DNA from: Pseudomonas putida
Lineage (GTDB): Bacteria > Pseudomonadota > Gammaproteobacteria > Pseudomonadales > Pseudomonadaceae
NCBI RefSeq assembly: GCF_025905425.1
Contig: NZ_CP109603.1
Location: 403,501-467,500, forward strand
Direction: 5' to 3'
Length of the DNA stretch: 64,000 nucleotides
Part shown: positions 18,980 to 26,991 of the stretch, piece by piece
How positions within the stretch are numbered: position 1 is the stretch's first letter
How the letters are laid out: the number at the start of each line of letters is the position of its first letter
The notes under the pieces: model-generated
What the model saw: only the letters and a program-made list of their open reading frames with translations
What the model was told of the DNA's origin: nothing
Database searches by the model: none
Program-made: the position numbers and the translations under genes

Positions 18980-21421
18980 TTACCGCCCCGGCACCAACGT
19001 CAGCCGTTGATTGCCATAGCCCCGCCCAAAGTTCTGCGGTTGCATCGGCAGGCTCATGAAACGCCCTTTGAACCAGGCATCCAGCCCGTCGCTGTAGTGC
19101 GGGCTTGCCGAGTTGCCGGACTGGCCGCTGCTGGTCAGTACCTGCAACGGTTCGGCCTGGCCGAAATCGACGATCATGCGTGCCGACGCTGGCAGGCGGG
19201 TGTTGAAGTCACTGCCCCAGGCGTAGGGGGTGAGGACCAGGGTACTGAAGTCGCCGCCGGCAGCCAGCGGTGAACGGCTGAGGGCATCACCCAGGCCATG
19301 GTAGGCCGGTGCCGGCCAGCGGTACTGGTGCAGTTTGCCCCACTGCCAGGCGCGGCGGTCGGCGCCGAGTTGCGCAGTGCCGGCATCCACTGCAGCAGCC
19401 AGGCTGCGGGCGAGAATCAGCGGCTTGTCTTCTTTCTGCGGGGTGCTGCGGTCATCCCAGAACGGGCTGTCCTCGCGGCCCAGCAGGTGGTCGGCCTGGG
19501 CCGAGTAGGACAACCGCGCATTGCTGACGAACGCCTGCCAGGCAGGGCCGGATTCTGGCCCGAGGTCATCGAGGAAGGTTTCGCGGGCGAAGGCCTGGAG
19601 GAACAACGCGTACAGCGCGGCATCTGCCGACACCGGGCTCAGGCGGCCATCGAATGCCTTGAGCCGGGCCAAGGCGTCGCGGGCCTTGTCACGCTGTGCG
19701 GCTGGCAGGGCATCGATGGCTTGTTTGAGCGGTTGAGCCATGCCCGGTGCGTCGAACATCTGCTTGAGCTTGTCGGCCAGCAGGGTGACTTGATCGTTCT
19801 GCAGGGCCATGAGGCTGCGGCTGTCGTGACGGCCGTTGCCTGCCAACTGAGCGAGGCGCTCGGCGCGCTCGGGGTAGTACCAGGTGTTGGACAACTGCAT
19901 GCCGTAGCCGCGCGGCAGGCTGCGCTGGTTGGCGTGGCCGATCCAGCCGGCGGGTGGGTCCTGATCGTAAGGGTGCAGCATCGGGTCAGCGTAGCCGTCC
20001 CAATCGTAACGCCCGTCCCAGCCGGGCGAGGGCAGCAGGCCCTGGCCTTCGCGGCGGTTAGGGTAGCGCCCGCTGACTTGCCAGCCGATGTGTTCGGGCT
20101 CGGCGAAGACAAAGTTGAGCGCCGCGGCGGCGACTTCGCGGGTGCTGTCGAAGGCGCGCTCGACCGTTTTGGCGCGGGTCAGGTCGAACAGCGCATCGAG
20201 GCTGCGGTCGCCCTTGAGCTGTGGCAGGTTCAGGGCCAGGCCCAGGCTGGCGCTTGTCGGTTGGGCGAGCAAGGTGCCGTGGCGCGTGTCATACATCACC
20301 TCGCGCAGCGGGCGTTGGCCACGCACGAAGAAGGTTTCGCTGCGTGCCCGTGCTGGCAGCCACTTGCCGTCGGCCAGGTAGCTCAACTGGTTGCCTTGGC
20401 GGCGCAGTTGCTCCAGGTACAGGTCCTGGTTGTCAGCCATCACGGCGCTGCTGCTCCAGGCGATCTTGCCGTTGTAGCCGGCCAGTACGATCGGCAGGCC
20501 CGGCAGCGACAGGCCGGCGACCTGATACTTGCCGGTGTGGATCTGCACTGGGCTCAAGGCCCAGGCGGCCTGGCTGTCGCTGGCCAGCAGGCTCTTGCCG
20601 CTGCGGCTGCGTTGGGCCGCCAAGGCCAGGTTGGCCGAGCCTGGGCTGCCGAGCAGGTCGAGGTCGGCGAGTTTCTGGCTGGCTGCCGCCAGGGCAGGCA
20701 AGCCGGGTAGTTGGCTGGAGAGGTTGAGGCCCTTGAGCTTGTCCACTTCGCTGTCGGCCAATGGTTCGTCCGGTGCGCCGGGCAGCAGCCAGGCCAGCTT
20801 GTCGCTGCCGACCTGCTGCGCCAGGGTCAGGGCACTGAGTTCTTCTTGCAAGTTTACCGATTGACTGAAGGCGTACAGGCTGAAGATCAGCGCCGAGTCT
20901 TCTGGCTTCCAGTACTCAGGGCGATGGCCGCTGCTGGCCAGGCTGGCGGGCAGCTTGTCGCGGTAGCGGAACAGGTAGGCGTTGACGCCGCGGGCGTAGA
21001 CTTCGAAGAAGCGCTTGAGCCGGGGCGAGGCGTCGGCGTATTGCTGAGCGGCGTTTTGCTTGAGGTTGGCGGCGCGCATCAGGCGGTCGATGTCGAGTGC
21101 ATCGCTGCCGGCAAGTTCGGCGAGGCGGCCTTGGGCGAGCAGGCGCATGGCGACCATCTGCTCGATGCGATCGCCTGCGTGTACGTAACCCAGGCTGAAC
21201 AGCGCGTCATGGAAGTTGCCGCTTTCGATCAACGGAGCGCCCATGGCATTGCGCCGTACCGAGACGTTTTGTGCCAGGCCCTTGAGCGGCTGTACGCCGG
21301 TGGTCGGTGGCACGCTGTCCTGGTAGCCGCCCATCTGGCAACCGGCGAGTCCGAGCGTGCCCACTAGCGTGGCAGCGGTCGTTAACCGCAGGCGGAAGGG
21401 AGGAAAGGCGGGGGCGGCCAT
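18980..21421 (-). CDS. Penicillin-acylase-family lipoprotein (Ntn hydrolase)
   Basis: An 813-residue proenzyme of the penicillin G acylase/AHL acylase superfamily. The N-terminus has a lipobox LAGC (Cys28), suggesting a lipoprotein. The alpha part (about 45-250) is followed by the expected self-cleavage site; the best candidate nucleophile is Ser262 in PGSANLAL, then [11 protein letters not shown] and [18 protein letters not shown], which match the family. The usual nucleophile motif is GSN; here it is GSAN, so activity is not certain. The start at 21421 is chosen because it gives a short signal peptide. The substrate (beta-lactam, acyl-homoserine lactone or other amide) cannot be told. Confidence 0.85.
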   Translation of the reverse strand: MAAPAFPPFRLRLTTAATLVGTLGLAGCQMGGYQDSVPPTTGVQPLKGLAQNVSVRRNAMGAPLIESGNFHDALFSLGYVHAGDRIEQMVAMRLLAQGRLAELAGSDALDIDRLMRAANLKQNAAQQYADASPRLKRFFEVYARGVNAYLFRYRDKLPASLASSGHRPEYWKPEDSALIFSLYAFSQSVNLQEELSALTLAQQVGSDKLAWLLPGAPDEPLADSEVDKLKGLNLSSQLPGLPALAAASQKLADLDLLGSPGSANLALAAQRSRSGKSLLASDSQAAWALSPVQIHTGKYQVAGLSLPGLPIVLAGYNGKIAWSSSAVMADNQDLYLEQLRRQGNQLSYLADGKWLPARARSETFFVRGQRPLREVMYDTRHGTLLAQPTSASLGLALNLPQLKGDRSLDALFDLTRAKTVERAFDSTREVAAAALNFVFAEPEHIGWQVSGRYPNRREGQGLLPSPGWDGRYDWDGYADPMLHPYDQDPPAGWIGHANQRSLPRGYGMQLSNTWYYPERAERLAQLAGNGRHDSRSLMALQNDQVTLLADKLKQMFDAPGMAQPLKQAIDALPAAQRDKARDALARLKAFDGRLSPVSADAALYALFLQAFARETFLDDLGPESGPAWQAFVSNARLSYSAQADHLLGREDSPFWDDRSTPQKEDKPLILARSLAAAVDAGTAQLGADRRAWQWGKLHQYRWPAPAYHGLGDALSRSPLAAGGDFSTLVLTPYAWGSDFNTRLPASARMIVDFGQAEPLQVLTSSGQSGNSASPHYSDGLDAWFKGRFMSLPMQPQNFGRGYGNQRLTLVPGR

Positions 21422-21948
21422 GACAAGGGCTCCTGCAAGGCGTGGCGGGGGTTTGGAAGGCGCTAAGGTAGTGAGCACGCAGGCGCGGTGCAAGGTGCTG
21501 AGGCGGTTTATTTACGAATGGTACGTTACTGAACGGATCACCCATATGGGTCGCAGACGCGTTCACTCACCAACGCGCAATTCTGAGCGTCACCTTAGGT
21601 GAGTTTTTGCTCTTGCTCTTGCATGGTTACGCGGTGTGTCCGGCCATAGTTGTGCGTTGGGCTTCAACTGATGGTGCTGAGATCTGGCAAGGTCCATTTG
21701 CGGTGGCGACGCTTAATCACCTTTCCGCTCTTACAGCGGGTCACTTTTTGGCAAACGCCCCAAAAAGTAACCAAAAAGGTCTGCGCTCCATCATACGGCC
21801 CCTACGCTGCGCTTCGGGGTCCCCTCGCTCCTGAGTCGCTGAAGATCAAAAGCCAGATCAAGATCAAGATCAAAAGCCAGATCAAGATCAAGATCAAGAG
21901 CTCGGTTCAGCGCTCAGGTAGACCTTTGCTTTTAGGTGCTTCGTCAGA
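21422..21948. repeat. 527-base non-coding region with repeats
   Basis: Three things can be seen. At 21746-21773 is a hairpin with 9-base arms ACTTTTTGG and CCAAAAAGT, followed by AACCAAAAAGG. Next (21780-21840) come GC-rich segments of a type I recognise from many Pseudomonas intergenic regions. Then a tandem repeat at 21843-21901, with a 24-base unit made of AGATCA steps ending in AAGCC (one full copy, flanked by partial ones). No convincing gene. Confidence 0.65.
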
Positions 21949-22152
21949 TCAGGCGCCGTGGCACTTTTTGAACTTTTTCTCGCTGCCGCATGGGCAAGGA
22001 TCGTTGCGGCCAACGTCCTTCAGGGCGTTGCGAACAGGCTCCTGATGGCCGTGGTTGCAGTGCGGGCCGTGTACATGGCCATGGTCGTGATCGTGGTGGT
22101 GATCATGATCGTGGTTGCAGTCAGGGCCATGAACATGGGGTTGCTGAGTCAT
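21949..22152 (-). CDS. His-rich SEC-C motif protein
   Basis: A 67-residue protein with a His/Asp-rich N-terminal half ([16 protein letters not shown]) and a C-terminal SEC-C zinc-binding motif ([19 protein letters not shown]). Both parts should bind metal. The start at 22152 has GGAGT about 9 bases upstream. It is the last gene of a four-gene run with a second SEC-C protein. A metal store or adaptor role is inferred only. Confidence 0.87.
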   Translation of the reverse strand: MTQQPHVHGPDCNHDHDHHHDHDHGHVHGPHCNHGHQEPVRNALKDVGRNDPCPCGSEKKFKKCHGA

Positions 22153-22159
22153 TGCAAGG

Positions 22160-22636
22160 TTACTCCGGTATGAAATCACCGGGGATTATCTCACCACTGC
22201 GCGACAAGTGCAGGTCCCGATGGATGAGCAACCCGGTGGCCAACTCCCCTTGCAGGGAATAGTGCAGCGGCTGTTCGCTCTTCAGCAGCTTGGCCAGCGG
22301 CTTCAAGTGCTGCCACAGGTTGGTCCGCGCAGTGATCTTGAACGTACGCCGGGCATGGCCGCCAACGCTGCGCCATACACTCGTCTCATCCTGCACCAGA
22401 AGCAGGTCGTTGAGCCGTATCGAATACGCCAGGCTACGAATGAACAACCGGCTGTCATTCGGGTTGTCGACACGCAGGTGCAGGACGAATTCCTGCTGGA
22501 GCAGCCTGGCCTTGACTGTCTCTACCTTGACCAGGTGCACCTCAGGCTCGCGCCAATCGTCGCCGCCCCAGCTGGCGCAACCCGCCAGCAGAGCCAGCAG
22601 GATGCCGAGCAGAAGCACGCGGGCCTGGGCGATCAT
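22160..22636 (-). CDS. LEA14-like lipoprotein
   Basis: A 158-residue lipoprotein: signal peptide with lipobox LAGC (Cys20), then one LEA type 2/WHy domain, seen in [20 protein letters not shown], a beta-sandwich found in envelope and desiccation proteins. The start at 22636 overlaps the YchJ stop region (TGA at 22639-22641). Envelope location is likely; its partner is unknown. Confidence 0.82.
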   Translation of the reverse strand: MIAQARVLLLGILLALLAGCASWGGDDWREPEVHLVKVETVKARLLQQEFVLHLRVDNPNDSRLFIRSLAYSIRLNDLLLVQDETSVWRSVGGHARRTFKITARTNLWQHLKPLAKLLKSEQPLHYSLQGELATGLLIHRDLHLSRSGEIIPGDFIPE

Positions 22637-22638
22637 GC

Positions 22639-23115
22639 TCAACTGGCCACGTAGCTGGCGCAGCATTTCTTGAACTTCTGACCGCTGGCGCACGGGCAAG
22701 GGTCGTTGCGCCCGGCTTTCAGCCCGACCGTAGGGTCAATGAAGTACCAACGCCCGTCATGCTGGACGAACGCCGAGCGCTCGCGGTGCTGGTGATCGCC
22801 CTCCAGGTCGTGCCAGCGTGCGGTGAAGGTGACGAAGCCGTGCTCCGGCTGGCCGCCAAGCACCTCGGCTTTTTCCACTTCCAGCCCCAGCCAGGTGCTC
22901 TGGGCGCTCCAGCTGGCTATGGCGGCACGGTCCAGCCCCGCTTGCTGGGCAGGCAGGGTAGTGCTTACCAAGTAATCGATCAGGCCCAGCACGTAAGCGC
23001 TGTAGCGTGAGCGCATCAGCGTCTGGGCATCGGGTGCCGGAGTTCCGGCATGGTAGTGCCCGCAGCAGGCGCCCAGCAGGTTGCCACTGCCGCAGGGGCA
23101 AACCGAAACACTCAT
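22639..23115 (-). CDS. YchJ-family protein with two SEC-C motifs
   Basis: A 158-residue YchJ/UPF0225 protein. A SEC-C motif at the N-terminus ([14 protein letters not shown]), an NTF2-like middle with [16 protein letters not shown], and a second SEC-C motif at the end ([18 protein letters not shown]). Function unknown; it probably binds zinc. It starts 2 bases after the DUF6231 stop. Confidence 0.9.
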   Translation of the reverse strand: MSVSVCPCGSGNLLGACCGHYHAGTPAPDAQTLMRSRYSAYVLGLIDYLVSTTLPAQQAGLDRAAIASWSAQSTWLGLEVEKAEVLGGQPEHGFVTFTARWHDLEGDHQHRERSAFVQHDGRWYFIDPTVGLKAGRNDPCPCASGQKFKKCCASYVAS

Positions 23116-23117
23116 CA

Positions 23118-23612
23118 TCACCACCAATACTTTCCAAAGTTTTCAGGGTTGGCCCAAAACCGCGCATTCAGCCAGTCCGGCACTTGCTTGTAATCATGTA
23201 GATCATAGGTGAACAGGCTCAGTACTTGCCCTTCACGCCGGAATTTTTCGCTGGCCGACAAGGCCAGGGCGAAGAAGTCAGTGTCTTGCCAGCCGCAGGC
23301 CGAGAGGTCGGCCAGCACAGCAACCCGGCTGGCATTGAGGTTACGAATGCCACCGAGCAGTTCCAGGCCCGTGCGCTTAGGCAGGTGTTCCAGGCAGTCC
23401 ACCAGTACCGCCAGGTCAAAGCGTTGACTCGCAAGGTCTGCCGGCAGCGGGCCAGGCGCGGTCGTTGCGATGGCTACCTGCGGGTGTGCCTCGGCAAAGG
23501 CGTCCAATGCAGGGAAGCGCGTGCCTACCAGCAGCAGGCGCTGAGGGGTGAAACGCTCGAGCAGGGCTGCCAGGGCCTGCTGGGGTGTGCGCTGGGAAAA
23601 ACCGTCGGTCAT
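23118..23612 (-). CDS. DUF6231-like protein with methyltransferase-like fold
   Basis: A 164-residue protein. [15 protein letters not shown] resembles a Rossmann strand-loop-helix as in SAM-dependent methyltransferases, but the usual acidic GxGxG loop is not clear. [16 protein letters not shown] resembles the methyltransferase post-I region. The C-terminus is rich in Trp and Tyr. The start at 23612 has GAGGA 8 bases upstream. First gene of the run that continues with YchJ, LEA14-like and SEC-C genes. Confidence 0.75.
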   Translation of the reverse strand: MTDGFSQRTPQQALAALLERFTPQRLLLVGTRFPALDAFAEAHPQVAIATTAPGPLPADLASQRFDLAVLVDCLEHLPKRTGLELLGGIRNLNASRVAVLADLSACGWQDTDFFALALSASEKFRREGQVLSLFTYDLHDYKQVPDWLNARFWANPENFGKYWW

Positions 23613-23772
23613 TGCCAATCCTCGTTCAAGTCGTCCAAGACTAGCGGGCCGCGGCGCGTGGGCAAAGCAGCATGTGACCGTGTCGTGGCTTATTGCTGGC
23701 AGGGATGGATTGCGCGGTCTTTACTCCCAGAGATCGGCCTTATGCCGATTCCCCCTAGGAGATGCAACGAAA

Positions 23773-24465
23773 ATGAGCATAGTACGCACAGCGATACCCC
23801 TGGTACTGCTCACCAGTGTGTTGACTGGTTGTGCAGGTTTGCAAAAAACCGACTGGCCGAAGTGTGCTGCCGTCGGGGGCGTAGGCGGCGCCGCCCTGGG
23901 CGCCATCGAGAGTTCCAGCTGGGCTGGCTGGGGCGCGTTGCTGGGCGGCGGCCTGGCGGCGGGCTATTGCTGGGCCCATGGTGATGGCGACGAAGATGGC
24001 GATGGCGTGCCGGACAGCCGCGACAAATGCCCCGGCACCCCGCGCGGCGTGCAGGTCGATGCCAATGGCTGCCCTCCGGAGCCGGTTGCGGTAGTCGAAG
24101 AGGTGGTGGTGCAGAAGGAAGAAATCATCGTCATTCGTGACGTGCACTTCGAGTTTGACTCCGCGCGCCTGACCGCTACCGATAAAGAGCGCCTGAACAC
24201 CATCGCCACCCGCCTCAAACAGGAAGCACCCAGTGCTCGTCTGAGCGTCAGTGGCCATACCGACAGCGTGGGGTCCGACAGCTACAACCAGAAACTGTCC
24301 GAGCGCCGTGCACATTCGGTGACCGATTACCTGGTCGAGAGTGGTGTACCACGCAGCAGCTTCGTCTCGGTGGTCGGTGCGGGTGAAACCCAGCCAGTGG
24401 CAGACAATGCTACGGCCGATGGGCGCGCCATGAACCGTCGCACGGAGATCAAGATCCAGCGGTGA
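23773..24465 (+). CDS. OmpA-type lipoprotein with TSP3 calcium repeat (copy 1)
   Basis: A 230-residue outer-membrane lipoprotein. Lipobox LTGC (Cys20), a Gly-rich glycine-zipper-like segment (34-65), a thrombospondin type 3 acidic repeat DGDEDGDGVPDSRDKCPGTP at 71-90 and an OmpA peptidoglycan-binding domain (120-230; HTDSVGSDSYNQKLSERRA, MNRRTEIKIQ). It ties the outer membrane to the wall. AGGAGA precedes the start. A close relative follows at 24553. Confidence 0.93.
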   Translation: MSIVRTAIPLVLLTSVLTGCAGLQKTDWPKCAAVGGVGGAALGAIESSSWAGWGALLGGGLAAGYCWAHGDGDEDGDGVPDSRDKCPGTPRGVQVDANGCPPEPVAVVEEVVVQKEEIIVIRDVHFEFDSARLTATDKERLNTIATRLKQEAPSARLSVSGHTDSVGSDSYNQKLSERRAHSVTDYLVESGVPRSSFVSVVGAGETQPVADNATADGRAMNRRTEIKIQR

Positions 24466-24552
24466 CGGCTTGCGCCCGTGCCTTGAGCAGTGGCGCGGGC
24501 GCGTCTTCAAACCGCTAAGCCGGTTGTGGCCAATGACACAAGGAGCGTCAGC

Positions 24553-25266
24553 ATGCGTGTTATGTCGAAGACAGCACTGCCGTTGCTGGTGGTGACGAGC
24601 CTGCTTGCAGGTTGTGCCACCCACAGCGATGGCAGTGCGCCCCTCAATCAAAGGACCTGGCCCCTCTGCAGCGTGCTGGGCGGCCTGGCAGGTGGCGGCC
24701 TGGGCGCCATCGAAAGTTCAGCCTGGGCCGCGGGTGGCGGCGTGCTGGGGGCAATCACCGGCGGCCTGATCTGCTTTGCGCAGGACGGTGATGAAGATGG
24801 CGATGGCATTTTCGATCGTCGTGACCGCTGCCCCGACACGCCGGCCAATACCGCCGTCGACCACATGGGTTGCCCGCTCAAACAGAGTCCACCGCCATCA
24901 CCGGCAGTCGAGCCTGCGCCAGAGGTGATTACTCTGGACGATAACGGGCAGGTGATGTTCGCCTTCGACTCCGCCGAACTCACCACCGCTGCTCAGCAGC
25001 GTCTGCAGGGGCTCTTGCCCAAGCTCAACGAGCCGGGGGTGACCCGGGTCAAGGTCATCGGCCACACCGACAGTGTCGGTTCCGACAGCTACAACCAGGC
25101 ACTGTCCGAGCGCCGCGCCAGCAGTGTTGCCGAGTACCTGATCGGCCAAGGCCTGGCACCGGCCAAGGTCACCAGCCAGGGGCGTGGTGAAAGCGAGCCA
25201 GTCTCCGAGAACGACACCGAACAAGGCCGCGCCCATAACCGACGGGTGGAACTGCACCTCAACTGA
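24553..25266 (+). CDS. OmpA-type lipoprotein with TSP3 calcium repeat (copy 2)
   Basis: A 237-residue paralogue of the previous gene with the same layout: lipobox LAGC (Cys21), Gly-rich segment (LGAIESSAWAAGGG), TSP3 repeat DGDEDGDGIFDRRDRCPDTP, and an OmpA domain with HTDSVGSDSYNQALSERRA. AGGAGCG lies 6 bases before the ATG. The two genes are 87 bases apart and probably a tandem duplication. Confidence 0.93.
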   Translation: MRVMSKTALPLLVVTSLLAGCATHSDGSAPLNQRTWPLCSVLGGLAGGGLGAIESSAWAAGGGVLGAITGGLICFAQDGDEDGDGIFDRRDRCPDTPANTAVDHMGCPLKQSPPPSPAVEPAPEVITLDDNGQVMFAFDSAELTTAAQQRLQGLLPKLNEPGVTRVKVIGHTDSVGSDSYNQALSERRASSVAEYLIGQGLAPAKVTSQGRGESEPVSENDTEQGRAHNRRVELHLN

Positions 25267-25311
25267 GCAGTGCTGGCGGATGCCTGGGCAAGGCAGGTAC
25301 TGTTGGTCGCA

Positions 25312-25331
25312 CGGCCCGCTCGAACGGGCCG
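25312..25331. terminator. Hairpin after the OmpA pair
   Basis: Arms CGGCCCG and CGGGCCG around a 6-base loop, 45 bases after the stop of the second OmpA gene. No T run follows, so termination is likely weak or Rho-aided. Confidence 0.45.
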
Positions 25332-25366
25332 CTTCGACATAACAATAAAGGTATAGGGGCGGGGGT

Positions 25367-25642
25367 ATGAAATTCATCCTGGGCCTGGGCAAGGTCCTGA
25401 CGGTTGTCTTCTGGGGCGTGGCGCTGTTCAATTTGCTGATGCCGCAACCCTTGCCATTGAATTTACTGATCAACGCGGTAGGGATTATCCTGCTGAGCCT
25501 GCATGTGCTTGAGGTGCTGTTCTTCAACGCCAGCCTGCGGGGTCGCAGCCACCGTTGGTTCGACCGTCTGCAGATCCTGCTGACGGGTATCTTCCATGTC
25601 ATGTCCATACCCCGTGCGCAGGAGGCGCCGCGTAATGCGTAA
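25367..25642 (+). CDS. DUF1145-type small membrane protein
   Basis: A 91-residue protein with two or three hydrophobic helices (about 8-25, 29-51, 66-80) separated by short loops, the pattern of DUF1145 (YhhL-like) proteins. Function unknown. GGGGCGGGGG lies just upstream. Its end overlaps the next gene by 8 bases, so the two are co-translated. Confidence 0.82.
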   Translation: MKFILGLGKVLTVVFWGVALFNLLMPQPLPLNLLINAVGIILLSLHVLEVLFFNASLRGRSHRWFDRLQILLTGIFHVMSIPRAQEAPRNA

Positions 25643-26393
25643 TCTGATGTTGCTGGCCGTGTTGGCCGCTCCCCTGGCCCAGGCCGAAACCCTCGAAGTG
25701 GCCTCCAACTCCATGCTGCGCCTGCCCGACAAGTCTGCCAGCGTGCACCTGGAGCATCTGCGTGTGGCCGATTCGGCGACGTTGCTGTTGCCCGCCACGC
25801 TCACCGAATTGAAAATCGATCATCTGCAACTGGGGCGTGAGGCGCGTATCGCCATTGCCCCCTCCGACCATCCACTGCGCATCGAGGCGCACAGTGCGAA
25901 GCTGGGCGAAGGCAGTGAGATCAGTGCGCCGGGTGCCCCGGGCACCTACCAGCGTGCGGCCCGTTCTGGTCGAAGCCTGGACTTGAAGCTGGATGAGATA
26001 GAGGCCGAGCAGCTCGCGATCGATGCGCGAGGCGGGGCCGGTGCGCCGGGTTATGTCGGGCTTGATGGCGCCAACGGCCAGGCCGGAGGCTGTACCTGGG
26101 GCCAGGCCAGCCGCGGCGCCAATGGCGATGACGGTGGCAACGGGCACGATGGCGCAGCGGGTGGGCGAATTCGTCTGAGCCTGCCACAGGGCTTCCCGCA
26201 GGAGCGCATCGTGGTGCGCCTGGATGGTGGGGCGCCGGGGCAGGCCGGTGCCGCAGGCAAGGCAGGCAAGGGCGGGGCGAGCAAGGGTTGCCTGGTCTAT
26301 CGCACCGATGCCGGCGCCAGCGGCCGGCCGGGGCAAGCGGGCCAGCCAGGCCTGGCCGGTGCTTCGGGTGAGTTGATCTTGCAGCGTCTTTGA
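25635..26393 (+). CDS. Secreted Gly-rich, collagen-like protein
   Basis: A 252-residue exported protein: signal peptide MRNLMLLAVLAAPLAQA, an N-terminal beta-rich region (18-125) and a C-terminal region with broken G-x-y runs (GAGAPGYVGLDGANGQAGG and GASGRPGQAGQPGLAGASG). Two cysteines (in GCTWG and GCLVY) could form a disulfide. AGGAGG lies before the ATG. No enzyme motif is seen. It could be a surface or matrix structural protein. Confidence 0.78.
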   Translation: MRNLMLLAVLAAPLAQAETLEVASNSMLRLPDKSASVHLEHLRVADSATLLLPATLTELKIDHLQLGREARIAIAPSDHPLRIEAHSAKLGEGSEISAPGAPGTYQRAARSGRSLDLKLDEIEAEQLAIDARGGAGAPGYVGLDGANGQAGGCTWGQASRGANGDDGGNGHDGAAGGRIRLSLPQGFPQERIVVRLDGGAPGQAGAAGKAGKGGASKGCLVYRTDAGASGRPGQAGQPGLAGASGELILQRL

Positions 26394-26407
26394 CGTGAAG
26401 GGGCGGT

Positions 26408-26423
26408 GCGGCCCTCGGGCCGC
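26408..26423. terminator. Short hairpin between convergent genes
   Basis: GCGGCCC, TC, GGGCCGC between the collagen-like gene and the CopD-like gene; no T run. Confidence 0.4.
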
Positions 26424-26428
26424 GTCGC

Positions 26429-26893
26429 TTACAGCATCACGCGCGAACTGGCCACCGCCACCACCGCGATCCCCAGCAACAGGTTGATCCCGACCATCCG
26501 TCGAATCCGTCCCAGTACCGCAGCCCCTGCCGGCCAGTCCTCGGCTTGCACGGCCGTTTTCAGCTCTGGCAACAGCAACGCCTGAATGCGCATGAACAGG
26601 GCGAACATGGCGATGCCGCCACCGATCATCACCTGCACGTACTTCGGCGCCGTCTCCAGGCCGCTGAAGCGCATGTGCAACATGCCGATACCACTTATCG
26701 CCAGGATCGCGACAGCCAGCCAGACCCATCCGAAGAAGCGTCGGAAAACTTCCACCCACAACCGCAGGCGAGCAGGCCCGTCGAGGGCTGCAACCGTTGC
26801 CGGGCGCAGCACCAGCCAGGCGAAGAACATGCCGCCGACCCAGACCAGCGCGGCCAGGACATGCAGTGTGTAGGGCAGGGCAAAGGCAAGCAT
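26429..26893 (-). CDS. CopD-family membrane protein
   Basis: A 154-residue protein with four hydrophobic helices, of the CopD/copper-resistance-type membrane domain family (LHVLAALVWVGGMFFAWLVLRP is typical). Histidines in the first and second helices (LHVLAAL, LHMRFSG) could bind haem or copper. The start is placed at 26893 because GGAG lies 6 bases upstream; ATG at 26905 has no ribosome site. Role unknown; there are no copper genes nearby. Confidence 0.8.
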   Translation of the reverse strand: MLAFALPYTLHVLAALVWVGGMFFAWLVLRPATVAALDGPARLRLWVEVFRRFFGWVWLAVAILAISGIGMLHMRFSGLETAPKYVQVMIGGGIAMFALFMRIQALLLPELKTAVQAEDWPAGAAVLGRIRRMVGINLLLGIAVVAVASSRVML

Positions 26894-26954
26894 CCGGATC
26901 TCCATGCGGCATAAAGGGCAATAGCGGGGTATGATAGCCGTCCAATGCGAAACA

Positions 26955-26970
26955 CTGAAAATATATCCAG
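26955..26970 (+). promoter_or_regulatory. LexA (SOS) box upstream of dinG
   Basis: CTGAAAATATATCCAG fits CTG-N10-CAG with an AT-rich core, as in known LexA sites (CTGTATATATATACAG). It ends 21 bases before the dinG start codon. Confidence 0.75.
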
Positions 26971-26991
26971 CCCTTCGGGCGCCTGCAGACC

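Noticed and set aside
17420..19273. 617-codon plus-strand frame across the ligase and exonuclease genes
   Set aside because: Shadow of two confident minus-strand genes; no domain, very Arg/Ala-rich.
21422..21950. Possible short protein-coding gene around 21607-21834
   Set aside because: It covers the known-type repeat and hairpin, has no ribosome site, and the codons are unlike neighbours.
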